Below, in pieces: positions 49,371 through 60,057 of a stretch of 64,000 nucleotides of DNA; within the stretch, counting starts at the first letter, position 1; each line of letters opens with the position of its first letter. The notes below the pieces were generated by a model. It did not search any database and was not told the DNA's origin. It worked only from the letters and a program-made list of their open reading frames with translations. Source of the DNA: Brachionus manjavacas (Eukaryota > Rotifera > Eurotatoria > Ploima > Brachionidae); NCBI GenBank assembly GCA_019054805.1, contig JAHQIY010000002.1, forward strand, positions 9,610,001 through 9,674,000. Direction: 5' to 3'. A program made the position numbers and the translations under genes.

Positions 49371-49682
49371 TTTGCCAAATAAGGAAATTATTGTTCAATC
49401 TTAAATAAGAAAAGTGTTGCTAAATCGTAACTAATAATCAAATGTTAAAAAATGATGCTATTCTATTTTAATTTGCCTAATTAAAAAAGACTAATTGACC
49501 GCTTCCTTAAAAAAAAGCTTTGAATTAATAGAAGTCCGAAATTGTTTTGAAATCAGCATTCTTTTGATAAAAATTAAATTTTTACCCCTTTAAAATATCG
49601 AGTAGTCCAAAATTTACTTAAAAATTGAACAAAATTAACTTTTTTAAACAATAAAAAACAAAATTTAAAGCAAATATACGAA
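49371..49682. other. Unique AT-rich DNA after the array
   Basis: About 310 bp with no satellite and no coding frame separate the array end (agatgaaagtaaattatttg) from the FLYWCH gene start. It is the possible promoter region of that element; nothing specific is recognised. Confidence 0.5.
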
Positions 49683-51112
49683 ATGGAAGACTCTGAAGAG
49701 ATAATTTACATAGAAAGCAACTTTGGAATCGAGAAAGTAAAAAACTCTCATTCAGTTGTGATCTATAAAACTTTCCGCTATTGGTGGAGCAAAGAAAATA
49801 AAGACACTTCTGCTCGCTATGTTTGCAGCGAAAAAGAATGCTATGCCAGCATTCGTATCAAAGACAACAAGGTGACTAAACTGGTTTGCAAACATTACCA
49901 CGATCCGATTACAATTTGAGAAAAAGCTCTTTTTTAAGGGCTTCCCAAGATTTTAAAAAAAGAAGTAAATTTGAAAAAGCATAATTATTATTTATATTTT
50001 TTTTTTTAATTTTACTAAAGGTAACCAAAGATGTCTCAAAGAGCATTCAAAGTTGTTACCAACAAACACAAATGAGGTTGATTCAAGCGAAAATTCCCGA
50101 GCGAACAATAGCCGCTAAGTTCCCGTCTTTCAAAAAGCTTTCAAATACTCTTCACAAGCGGCGTGCAAATAAACTTCCATCGATACCAGACGAATTTTCC
50201 AAGTTAGAAATAACGGGCGAATACACTGTTACGGCTAATAACAACGCATTTTTACGCTATGACAACAAAGCCAATGACAGAATAATAATATTTGTTGACG
50301 ACAGTCGTTGAAAATATTAGGGGAAAGCGAAGAATGGTATATGGATGGAATGTTCAAGTCTGCTCCGATTCAACTTTCTCAGCTTTTTACGATCCACGCA
50401 GCAGTCAAGGATTCGTCGCACTATACGACAGTTCCGTGTGTTTTTATTTTACTGTCCAACAAAACCAAAAAGACTTACCGCAAAGTGTTTAGTATCTTAA
50501 AAGATATTGCACTAAAGCAAAATGTAAGTTTAAATGAAAATTTTTTGCATTAAGATATTTATTTAAAATATTTTTTTTAGATATTTTTAAAGCAAAAATC
50601 AATAATGGCGGATTTTGAAGAAGCTACACATTGGCGGCCGAGTTTCACTTTCCTGGCATTAAAGTGAAAGGCTGTTGGTTTCATTTCCGCCAGGCCATTT
50701 TTAGAAGAGCAATTCGCCTCGGCTTAAAGCAACACTATCACAAAATTGAATACAAAGATTTTGTCAGCATGCTAGGTGGTCTTGCTTTATTGCCGATAGA
50801 TAAAGTTCAAGAAGGTTACGAAATCATCAAATCGTTTATGCCGGATGATCCGAAATGCAAACAATTGTATACTTATTTCGAAGAACAATTGTTAAAAAGT
50901 AATTAATTCAATTTTAAAAAAAAAAATTTGAAAATTTATCTAAAAAATTTATTTTTATTTAAAGATACAAAAATTTAAACTTGGAATCAATTTGAATCAA
51001 ACGTACGTACAAACAATCGTATCGAAGGTTTTCATTCAGGTTTGAATAAAATGGTGATCAGTCATCACCCGAACGTTTTTCTTTTGATAAACCACTTAAA
51101 AAAGGCTTAATC
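49683..51112 (+). pseudogene. FLYWCH-finger MULE transposase, intron-containing, decayed
   Basis: The first exon encodes a FLYWCH zinc finger (FRYWWS, YVCSEKECYASI, CKHYHD). A linker with RTIAAKFPSFKK follows. The MULE catalytic core then comes in pieces: EEWYMDGMFK (Asp, codon 50344), SIMADFEEA (second Asp, 50611), KGCWFHFRQAI, and RTNNRIEGFH (Glu, 51024). A clean intron lies at 50524-50580 (gtaagt...ttttttag, 57 bp, phase 0). A second is likely from gtaatt at about 50900 to ttatttaaag near 50965, and another may precede gtaaccaaag near 50020. Damage: TGA after DPITI, one-base losses near 49935 and 50630, and a TAA just before the TWNQFE stretch. All three catalytic residues remain. Confidence 0.75.
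50524..50580 (+). other. Intron in FLYWCH-MULE gene
   Basis: gtaagt at the 5' end and ttttttttag at the 3' end. Removing these 57 bases joins ALKQN to IFLKQKSIMADF in frame, which restores the run into the second catalytic Asp. The size matches the 62-bp intron of the coiled-coil exons nearby. Confidence 0.75.
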
Positions 51113-51652
51113 TCTTAAAAATAAAAATGATAATAAATAAAAAAATATTCAATATTTCATCAAAAATTGATTATACCTTGATCTTTTGACGTTCGTAATT
51201 TTTCAAAAATCGCTTTCTGGTCCGATTCGAGATTCGAAGTCATACTCTCATTTTCTTTTATTTTTTGCTCTAATTCTTTTAGACGCTGATCTTTTGCTTT
51301 TAATTTTTCATTGTTTTCTTTCAGAACTAATTTTTTATTTAAATATTTATATAATATTGAATTAAAGAAATAAGTTTAATTGTTTTACTTGTTGATTTAA
51401 TTGTCGACAAATTTTGTTTCTCAGTTTTATTCGCAAATTTGAGATCAGAAATTTGCTTTTCTTTGTCATCTAGTGCTAATTCATATTCCTTTAGCTTTTT
51501 ATCTTTGTCCTTAAGCAAATCATCTTTAGGCTTAATCTCTTAAAAATAAAAATGATAATAAATAAAAAATAATCAATATTTCATCAAAAATTGATCATAC
51601 CTTGATCTTTTGACGTTCGTAATTTTTCAAAAATCGCTTTCTGGTCCGATTC
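51104..51652 (-). repeat. Left arm of coiled-coil palindrome
   Basis: This arm is the reverse complement of 51702-52253 with few differences; the loop is 51653-51701. Read on the minus strand it encodes an uninterrupted helical segment (LKENNEKLKAKDQRLKELEQ and onward to QKAIFEKLRTSKDQ). That segment is cleaner than in the right arm, which has an extra base in the same place (aaaaatttaaaag). It begins exactly where the FLYWCH-MULE sequence ends. Confidence 0.85.
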
Positions 51653-51701
51653 GAGATTCGAAGTCATACTCTCATTTTCTTTTATTTTTTACTCTAATTC
51701 T

Positions 51702-52369
51702 GAATCGGACCAGAAAGCGATTTTTGAAAAATTACGAACGTCAAAAGATCAAGGTATGATCAATTTTTGATGAAATATTGATTATTTTTTATTTATTATC
51801 ATTTTTATTTTTAAGAGATTAAGCCTAAAGATGATTTGCTTAAGGACAAAGATAAAAAGCTAAAGGAATATGAATTAGCACTAGATGACAAAGAAAAGCA
51901 AATTTCTGATCTCAAATTTGCGAATAAAACTGAGAAACAAAATTTGTCGACAATTAAATCAACAAGTAAAACAATTAAACTTATTTCCTTAATTCAATAT
52001 TATATAAATATTTAAATAAAAAATTAGTTCTGAAAGAAAACAATGAAAAATTTAAAAGCAAAAGATCAGCGTCTAAAAGAATACGAGCAAAAAATAAAAG
52101 AAAATGAGAGTATGACTTCGAATCTCGAATCGGACCAGAAAGCGATTTTTGAAAAATTACGAACGTCAAAAGATCAAGGTATAATCAATTTTTGATGAAA
52201 TATTGAATATTTTTTTATTTATTATCATTTTTATTTTTAAGAGATTAAGCCTAAAGATGATTTGCTTAAGGACAAAGATAAAAAGCTAAAGGAATATGAA
52301 TTAGCACTAGATGACAAAGAAAAGCAAATTTCTGATCTCAAATTTGCGAATAAAACTGAGAAACAAACT
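51702..52369 (+). pseudogene. Coiled-coil exon fragments, right arm of palindrome
   Basis: Two kinds of exon alternate: one ending EKLRTSKDQ and one starting EIKPKDDLLKDKDKKLKEYE and continuing LDDKEKQISDLKF. They are joined across a 62-bp intron at 51754-51815 (gtatga...tttttaag) that splices in frame as Q-E-I. The second exon occurs twice (about 51816-51970 and 52245-52369), so the arm also contains a direct repeat. The heptad-rich lysine/glutamate composition indicates a long coiled coil. The parent protein is not recognised. No start or end of a complete gene is present. Confidence 0.65.
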
Positions 52370-53945
52370 TCATTCTTTAATTCAATTTTATAATATCAAA
52401 GGGATTTCATAATTCTCTGAATTACTTTAAAAGATAAAAGACATTTAATTTAGACTAATTTAGACAAATTAAAGCTTTAATTTCAAAATAAATCAAAATA
52501 TTTAAGTTAAGGACGAACAATTTCCACGTAAAATCTTTGTTTAAAATTTACTAAAATTAAAGGAAAATGAGCAAGAAATTTTTTTTTTTCACTTTAATTT
52601 TTCATCTTTTTGTAATGAAGATTTCCTGATATTATTCTTTTTATTCTAAAATGAGTTTTTTATTTTTCCCGTTGTATTAATTTTAAAATTTTTTTTAGAA
52701 AGCTGCTATAAATCTAGCTTATTTAATGTAATTTCATCAAGGAGGTATTTTTATATAGATCAGAATCATTTAACTATTCTGATCTAATAATAAAAATTCA
52801 ATTTTCTAACCCTTTCATTCAAATTTAATTTAAAATTTTCTGCTTTTTCGCTCAAAATCCGAAAATCTGCTCGATTAGATTGATCTGGCTTTTTTGTTTT
52901 CTGAAAGAACAGATGTTTAAAAAGCTTATACGGAAGAGTGAAAAAATAAGCAGCTTGTTGGGAGTGACTGTAAAAAAGGAATTGGAAGTGTGCAAATCGT
53001 TTATTGACTGTTTGTGTAGAAAAGCACTATTTCTTTTTGTGAAAAACTTAAATGTATTCAAAATGCCTTTTGAAAGGATGAAAAGATCATTATGTTCTAA
53101 AGATTTCATTAAGAATTAAATAAGTAATCCTGTCTAAAAGAAATTAGAATTGTTAGTTAAAGCAAAAAAGAGAGTTGAATTTTCGAAATTCAGTTAATTC
53201 TCGTTTCGACACGATCCTTTTTTTGCCAATATCCAACAATGCTTGTTTTTTCCCGATCTAAACGAGCGTACTAAGAGAGAACGGGAAATGCTTACTCATT
53301 AAGCACTTTAAGCGATAGAGTAAGATATTTTAAATATTAAATTTGAAATTGTTGAAATTACATTATTTAGCTAATTTTTCAAATATATTAAAGAAATTTT
53401 ATTAGTAATACAATGAGATGAAATTAAAAATGGCTTTTTTGATGAAAAAGAACAATATCAGTGATTTTGAGTTTATTTTCTTTCTATTTTTTTTTTTTGT
53501 TTTTATTTGTTTATTAAGATGAAAAAAAATTATTTTTTTTTAATTATTGTTACGAACAAATCAAATTAAACTGTTTAAATAAATTTTTTTTTGATTATTT
53601 AAATTGCACCAAAAATTTGTATTTGCTTTCATTCTGTATTTAACATTGAAAATAATTGTCAAATTAAAAAAGTGAAATGCAATTTAAATGGGGCCATTGA
53701 AAAAAAACAAGGCAAAAACGATTATTTACAAATTAAACTTTCATTTTAGATCAAGTCAGGGAAGGTTAAAGAAAATGATTAATATTAATGACCTCTTAAT
53801 TAATTAATTTAGTTTTCTTATCCTTTAAATAAATTAAAATGAAAAATTATATATCACTTCGATTTAAAAAAGGTTCACTGATTTAAATCCTAATTTAATC
53901 AAATTTACTCATTGTTAATTCATATTTGGTAAAAGCTTTTTTGAC
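52370..53945. other. AT-rich DNA with no recognised gene
   Basis: About 1.6 kb separates the palindrome from the MULE. A plus-strand open frame at 52880-53119 (79 codons, mostly Lys/Leu/Phe/Cys) has no recognised motif, and most of it is also open on the minus strand; I treat it as chance. The section near 53210-53310 is less AT-rich (aacgagcgtactaagagaga) but shows nothing identifiable. Confidence 0.5.
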
Positions 53946-53955
53946 ATTTTTATTC
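53946..53955 (+). repeat. Target-site duplication, left
   Basis: atttttattc, identical to 56711-56720 and directly abutting the terminal inverted repeat. Low complexity alone would be weak, but exact contact with both repeat ends supports it. Confidence 0.8.
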
Positions 53956-56710
53956 GGCATAGTTTTTCGTTACTTGATAATTGTTTTTTTCAGAAGATAA
54001 TTTTATTTTAAAAAAAAGATAATTTAATGAAAAGATAAATGTTTTTGTTAGTAGATTTTCACCTTTTTCGGTAGATAATTATTTTGTTACGAAGATAATT
54101 GTTTTGTTAAGTAGATAATTTTTTTTATGTGTTAGATTAACTAATTATACTTAATTAGCACTTAATAAGTGTTTCTTATTAATAAAAAAGTTTCGTTCAT
54201 TAATAAAAATAAGTTTTCTTAATTAATTGTACTCTAAAACAAGTATAAAAATCGATATCTATAAACAAAAAACTTATCATTAATTAACAAATTAAAAATA
54301 TGGAAATATCTGAATCATCTACTACTTCAATTCTCGCGGTAAATAACTCGCAAGAAAATAATGGTGACGATACAGATAATGACGTTGAAGAAATTGTTTC
54401 AAGTAAACGTGGAAATGCAAAGGTATATGATGACTATGCAACTTATACCAATTACAAAGAATTTATAGAAAGTTTGGATAATGGGTTGATAGACAATAAT
54501 CAATGGATAAAAAAAGATAAAAGGAATACAAAAAATGGAGAAAAGCAATTTTACAAATGCTCTTTATGCTCAAAAATGATGTTTTCATTAAAACTCAGTA
54601 CAAGTTTACAAGTTTCAGTGAATTTACAAGATATAGTGCATGAACACGGTGATCAAATTTCAAAAGAAGCATGGGAAAAAAGTAAAAAAAAAGCTGTTCA
54701 ATTGTATCAAAAAGATAAAAAGACTCCAAAAGAAATAGCAAGATGGCTTAGACTCAATTTGGGAGATGGGTATGTCGAGCTTTCACAAATACAAATAACA
54801 AATTTAATCCAAAGAGTAAAAAGACAAGAAGAACCAATAATGACAGTAGAAAAGCTAAAATCCTGGTGTGAATCTCACAGTGCAATACCCGATAATCCTG
54901 ATGAAATGTTCGTAGTTTCAGAATTCAAAATTACACCAGAAGAATTATCTTTCAACATTTTCTTCACAACAATACATTTAATTTCATTTACAAACAATTG
55001 TAATCATGTGGCAACAGATGCAACTTATAAACTACTCTGGCTTAATTTTCCTGTATTGTTATGTGGAACTACTGATAAAAAAACAGCTTTCATCCATTTG
55101 GCATCCTTTTGACGCGATACGAAACAGAATCAGAATTTGCTTTCATGTTTCAAACTGTTAAACGGTTATCACAAGATTTGCATAATATAGAATTTAGTCC
55201 TACTATATTATTAGCAGACGCTGCTGGTGCAATTACAAATGGGTTTAAATCAGTATTTTCACTCGTTAAACGTATTGTTTGCTGGGCACATGTCGAAAGA
55301 AAAATAGAAGAACATCTCAAAGGAGTTGACAAATTAATCAAAAAAAAAGTCAAAGCAGATTTCTGTTCAATTCAAGTTGGAGTTCAACACAGACATTTTA
55401 AAACAGCTATTCAACTCTTGGAAGCTAAATGGCGAGCAATTAATGATGTCAATTTAAACCAATTTTTTGAGTACTTCAACGAGCAGTGGATGGGTCAATA
55501 TACAATAGGTTGGTATGAAAGTTATGCAGAAGGTTACCCAAGTACAAACAATGCCTTAGAATCAACAAATAAAACAATCAAAGATGATGGAACAAATAGA
55601 GATAGACTAAGCTTGAATGATTTCATGACATGCATGGGAAATTTGCTTTACGAATGGTCACATGATCGAGATTTTTCATTTCAAACAACCAGAAAGTTTG
55701 AGTTAAAACCAATTATAGAAACAAAAGAATGGACATTTGGTTACAGTTGGCTAAAATTGAAGAAAAGATTAGTTAAATTTACGCATGATAATATATTGTT
55801 TTACATGTGTACTTCTTCTAACTGTACATTTGATATAACCAAAACACGTTGCAAAGAATATTGGTCACAAAATGATGGATGGTACGACTTTGAAGAATTT
55901 ATCAAGTGGTCAAATGAGGTTAAAGCAATTAAAATTGACATTGACGATTGGCAACTAAGTACTTGTTCCTGTGAATACTGGAAAAAACATCTCAAATGTA
56001 AACATGTTATAGGCATATCATTTATTCTGAAATTGAATGAATTTCCAGGGTTAGATTTGGCAATTGAAGGTAATGCTAAACGTGGACGTAAAAAGAAAGC
56101 TAATCCATCTCTAGAAAGAAATTCAATAGCTCCAATTAACAATCAATTTATTAATCAAAGTTCGGCTACAAATTTGATTGATAACGAAAATCTACAAAGA
56201 CCGGTTCTTAGTTCAATATCAATCCAAAACGAACAAATAAATGAAAATCATTCTATATTTGTTTCAAATGGTATAGCATCATCAAATAACGATCAAGTTA
56301 TAGTTACACAAGCTCCTGTTGAATCCACTTCAAATAATTTTAGAGCCCCTGAAAAACGTGGACGTGGAAGACCTAAAAAAAACAAGGAAAATGATGCCAA
56401 TTTAATTACAGAAAATCAAACAAATGATGAAAATTCAAATCAAAGTGCTAGATTATCAAAGAGAAGAAAACCGTAATAAACGGAATTAATTTTTTTTATT
56501 TTTTTCTTAATTAATTTTTTTTTCTTAATCAATTTTTTTTTTATCTATTATAAAAAATTAATTTTTTTCTTAATCATTTTTTTTATCTATTATAAAAATT
56601 ATTATATATGATAAAAAACATTTATCTTTTTCTTTGTATTTTTTTATCTTTTAAAAAAAAATAAAATATCTTCTGGAAAAAATAAATATCTACTGACTAA
56701 AAATAGTCTC
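53956..56710 (+). mobile_element. MULE transposon with terminal inverted repeats and 10-bp target duplication
   Basis: The 2755-bp element is flanked by the identical 10-mer atttttattc at 53946-53955 and 56711-56720. The ends pair imperfectly over at least 100 bp. The left end reads ggcatagtttttcg and then cagaagataattttattt and aaaagataaatgttttt; the complement of the right end reads gagactatttttag, ccagaagatattttattt and aaaagataaatgtttttt. Mutator-like elements make 8-11 bp duplications, which fits. The single gene inside has one frameshift. Confidence 0.85.
54300..56476 (+). CDS. MULE transposase with SWIM finger and AT-hooks, one frameshift
   Basis: About 725 codons from ATG 54300 to TAA. 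The N-terminal part has an acidic leader and a WRKY/FLYWCH-like finger (FYKCSLCSKM with HEHGD). The DDE core follows: Asp in HVATDATYKL (codon 55017), Asp in LLADAAGAITNGF (55217), Glu in NNALESTNK (55559). A SWIM zinc finger follows (CSC, then CKH, about 55960-56010). The tail has two AT-hook-like motifs, KRGRKKK and KRGRGRPKK, for DNA minor-groove binding. One missing T near 55088-55090 separates the two halves: AFIHLASF-stop in one frame, FHPFGILLTRYE in the next. Otherwise the gene is open throughout, so the element is recent, or intact with a sequencing error. Cut-and-paste transposition is the expected role. Confidence 0.88.
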
Positions 56711-56720
56711 ATTTTTATTC
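56711..56720 (+). repeat. Target-site duplication, right
   Basis: Second copy of atttttattc abutting the right terminal repeat. Confidence 0.8.
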
Positions 56721-56999
56721 TTTATCCTTATTTTTAATTATCATATAACAAAACATTTTCAAAAAACTTTTCAATTGATTTCTTTTCTTGAAAATTTTTC
56801 TTTTAATAGCTTAAAAAGAGTGTTAAAATTATAAAATAAATATAAAATTATTTTTGTTTTTTTATTAACATGACCTGCTTAAATTAACATGCTTAAATTT
56901 GCTTGATTCAAAATTTTTAAAAAATATTAAACCTTTTAAAAGTTATTCAAGTTTCGCTGAATTGATATGATCGAATTGAAACGAACTTCACAACCCCAA

Positions 57000-57188
57000 A
57001 CTTTTGTCGGAAACATTGTATTCACCATTGCCATCGGAACTAAAAACAACATGTTACATCTGGCCGTAACCAAAAATAACTTTTATCCCACCAAACATTA
57101 AAACGAGGAGCAAAGAGAAAAAGGTCAAAAAATAATGCATTCTTTAACAATAAACTTCGATTTTTTCTTGTGTTTCAAAAATAACTTG
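57000..57188 (-). repeat. Inverted repeat partner of 6203-6395
   Basis: Reverse complement of the block at 6203-6395, with small indels. Just beyond it, 57418-57458 is the reverse complement of 1640-1680 (atgatatagctgcctgaat). Left blocks a and b therefore recur here as b' then a', without the intervening LINE-A. Confidence 0.75.
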
Positions 57189-57457
57189 AATAAAAGAGTT
57201 TGGTTGCAAGAGGATTCTTAACCGGCCTCTTAATTTTTAAAAACCGTGACCGTGTTTTCATTGATCGGTCAACATTTTAATGGGAGGTCAGCTGTTCGGT
57301 AAGCTTGGTGTTCTAAATTTTTACCGTAATAAAATACGGTCAGGAAATAAGGGGCAGTCAAAAATACGGTCCACTTTTTGGCGGACAGCTCTTAAAATTT
57401 GTTAAAAAATTTTTTTAAGTATTCAGGCAGCTATATCATTTTTTAAAGCTATTTTTT

Positions 57458-57996
57458 CATATCGAGTTTTTCAATTGAGTTAAGTGACAAAAAGATAAAT
57501 TAATTTATTGAAACACAGATAATAAAAATGAAGGTAATTTTTAAACCTTTATCTTACAATCACTTATTGAAATTTTCTCAATACCAAGATAACACAAATA
57601 AACTAACCCTTTCTAAAAGGCGGTTAATTGAATAGTAGAACAAAAACGATATATTGTATCAACAAAAATATTCATAAATCCTCATTCTTCGATTTAAAAG
57701 TTGATCTAAAGTTTTTTTCCGCTTAATTTTCGCTCTTAAATATTGAAAATCTGCATCATCATGTGTTGCAGTTATTTTAAAAGAGAGGAATCAGTGATCT
57801 AATTTTTTAACTTCATTAATTAAAACCAAATTAATTGTAAATTTAATCTGTTTTTTTTTTGTTTTGTTTTCTTTTAACTAAAATGTTTAAGATTATTTTT
57901 CACAAAACAACCAATTAGAAAAATGTTAACAGTTACCATGAAACCGAATTAACATAAATTCAGTTTTAAAAACTGTCACTAAAAAAACTCGATATG
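57458..57996. mobile_element. MITE-like element, 0.54 kb
   Basis: Perfect 14-bp inverted ends catatcgagttttt (57458-57471) and its complement (57983-57996). A further agtgaca match lies inside. The interior is AT-rich and non-coding. It sits within the old dispersed repeat shared with 1640-1680. A target duplication is not clear, so superfamily is open. Confidence 0.5.
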
Positions 57997-58294
57997 TCAT
58001 CTTTTTCAAAAATTCTAAAGAGGAAATTTAAAACTTCTTGAAGGATAACAGGCTTTATATGAATGCAATAATTTTATTCGAGCTTTTAAAAATTTTTTGG
58101 TTCGCAAAGACTAAAAATCCTGAAATTTATTTACATTCTCCTGATGTTTATGTTTTACAATACACATTTTTTTTAAACAAGACAAATACCTTCTTTGGGT
58201 TTGATGAGAGATCAAGCCCATAAACCGAGCAAGTTTAAAACATAATTAAATAAAAGCTAAAAAAAAGTTAAATGTGTATTTTTATTAATTGAAA
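57997..58294. other. AT-rich spacer
   Basis: A 61-codon open frame on the plus strand (58038-58223) has no recognised feature and I do not call it a gene. The spacer ends at the stop of the signal peptide peptidase pseudogene. Confidence 0.5.
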
Positions 58295-59520
58295 TTATTC
58301 AAATATTTTTTTGAAAATGAAACTTAATTCTTTTGAAATAATTGATTTAAACAAAATTGAAATAATAATTGAAGGAATTATAAACAATAATCCTGCTTGT
58401 GCTCTTTTTGTTTCTTCAGTTATTTTAAATGAAAGACATAATCCTAGGAAATATCCAATTTAACTTAACGAAAAATAAGAAAAAAGATATTTCCCTTTAA
58501 AAACGGAGCTTTTTCTTTCTCCTCTTAATTGGTCTAATTTATTATCAAATTTTTTACAAAATTTAATAAATAATATAGGAACCAAAATATCACCGACTCC
58601 TATTAAAAGATATTCAGAATTTACATATTTTGGGATTATTAATTTTCCAGGAACAGACACTTTCAATTTTCCAATTTTTTTAATATTTAAAAATGAGCTC
58701 ATATCAAAGTGTTGCCTTAAAATCTTTTCCATTTCATTTTCTGAAAAAAAAATTTCAGAAAAATTGACCCAAAAACATCGAATACAAAAAAATAATAAAA
58801 AGATTGAAAATGATTTTTGACATTTATCTCGATTTTTTTTTTTCAAAATGACGATATAACAAACAATTTGTATTGCTAAAAAAAATTGTTAAACTTTAAA
58901 TTAAAATCAATTAAAATTATTTACAATTAAATAATACCCAGTTGTCAGTTATTATCCAAGTAAATATCAACATAATAGTTAAGATTTTTATAAATATTTC
59001 ATAATGAGAACTAAAAAATAAATTATCATAAAATTTAAGATAAAAAGGTTATTTGGTAATTACTTATTTTTCGTTGCGAATAATTTCTTTAAAAAGTATG
59101 CTTGGACTTCGATAACTATTTCATATAAAACACTTATAAAAAAATTAACATTAACTAGAAAAATAGAAAAAATTGTAAAAATTTCAGTCAATCAAATTTA
59201 TTTTTATTTTAATTAAATGTGATCAATTATTTTGATCTGACATTTAATTAATAAAAGACAGTGTTATATTTTTAATAAGAGATTTTTATAAATCGTGTGC
59301 GAAACTAAAAGAATAAACAAAAAGATTAAATTTTGAATTTTAAAATGTTCAAAAAATTTTCATTACCGATAAACATTAGGATATTGATTCCTGTTGAGAC
59401 CATTTTGAAAAAATAAGATCCTAAAATGAACAATGAAAGGATGATTGGAATTAAAAATGCTTCTTTTGTGTCGATAACAAAATTATCAAATTGTACATCG
59501 TTGTCCGTGCTTTGGAGCAT
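58295..59520 (-). pseudogene. Signal peptide peptidase family pseudogene
   Basis: Minus strand from ATG 59520. The N-terminal block has TKEAFLIPIILSLFILGSYFF, matching the family's early membrane helix. Degenerate middle sequence carries likely introns (for example gtaatg...tttttag just after FIG). Then come a damaged YD-FW region (frameshifted CIRCFWV), KLIIPKYVNSEYLLIGVGDILVP with the second catalytic Asp in GxGD, and IGYFLGLCLSF and AQAGLLFIIPS, where the PAL motif should be and reads AGL. A TAA interrupts just before IGYFLG. Intact members are multi-pass intramembrane aspartyl proteases of the ER. Its first exon recurs at 11175, 16718, 23425 and 63967. Confidence 0.75.
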
Positions 59521-59693
59521 ATTTTTTAAAATTTTCTACAACCCTATTCTGAAAAATTAGAAATCATTTTTTTAAGAAATAATTCACTGGGAACAGTTAA
59601 AAAAGATTTTTATTTTTCTATTATTTTGTATAAAAATTGAAAACTTAAATTTAAAATTATTTTCTATTAATCCTAAAAATGTTTTTGATTTTA
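59521..59693 (-). repeat. Upstream flank of the SPP copy, shared with tandem units
   Basis: The reverse complement of about 10985-11174: cctaaaaatgtttttgattt, ctgttcccagtgaattattt and cagaatagggttgtag are all present. The tandem units therefore copied sequence upstream of the SPP gene as well as its first exon. Confidence 0.85.
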
Positions 59694-60057
59694 AAGCTCA
59701 GATTCAGAGTTAGATGGTTACAAATTCTTTAGAAAAGATCTATATGGCAAATAATTAAACATAAAATTAAATTAAACGAATATTTTCAATTTTAAAAGGC
59801 ATTTTTCCATTATTAAATTAAATTACCATGGAAAATATATTTCCATAGAAACATAATTAAAAATTTGTAAATTTTATGTTTCGTTTTAGTTAAAATAACC
59901 AAAAAATTCTTGATGTAAAAAGGAGATTCGTTTAAAAAAAATTTATTTGGACGGAATTTTTTACTTTAAAATTTTTAAGATATAAATAAATTTATTTATT
60001 AGATTTTAATATTCTACAATTATAACAAAGACAATAATTATTCTTTTCACTAAGAAA

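Noticed and set aside
52880-53119. Open frame of 79 codons as a gene
   Set aside because: No motif or splice context was found, and an overlapping minus-strand frame is equally open; composition is typical of AT-rich chance frames.
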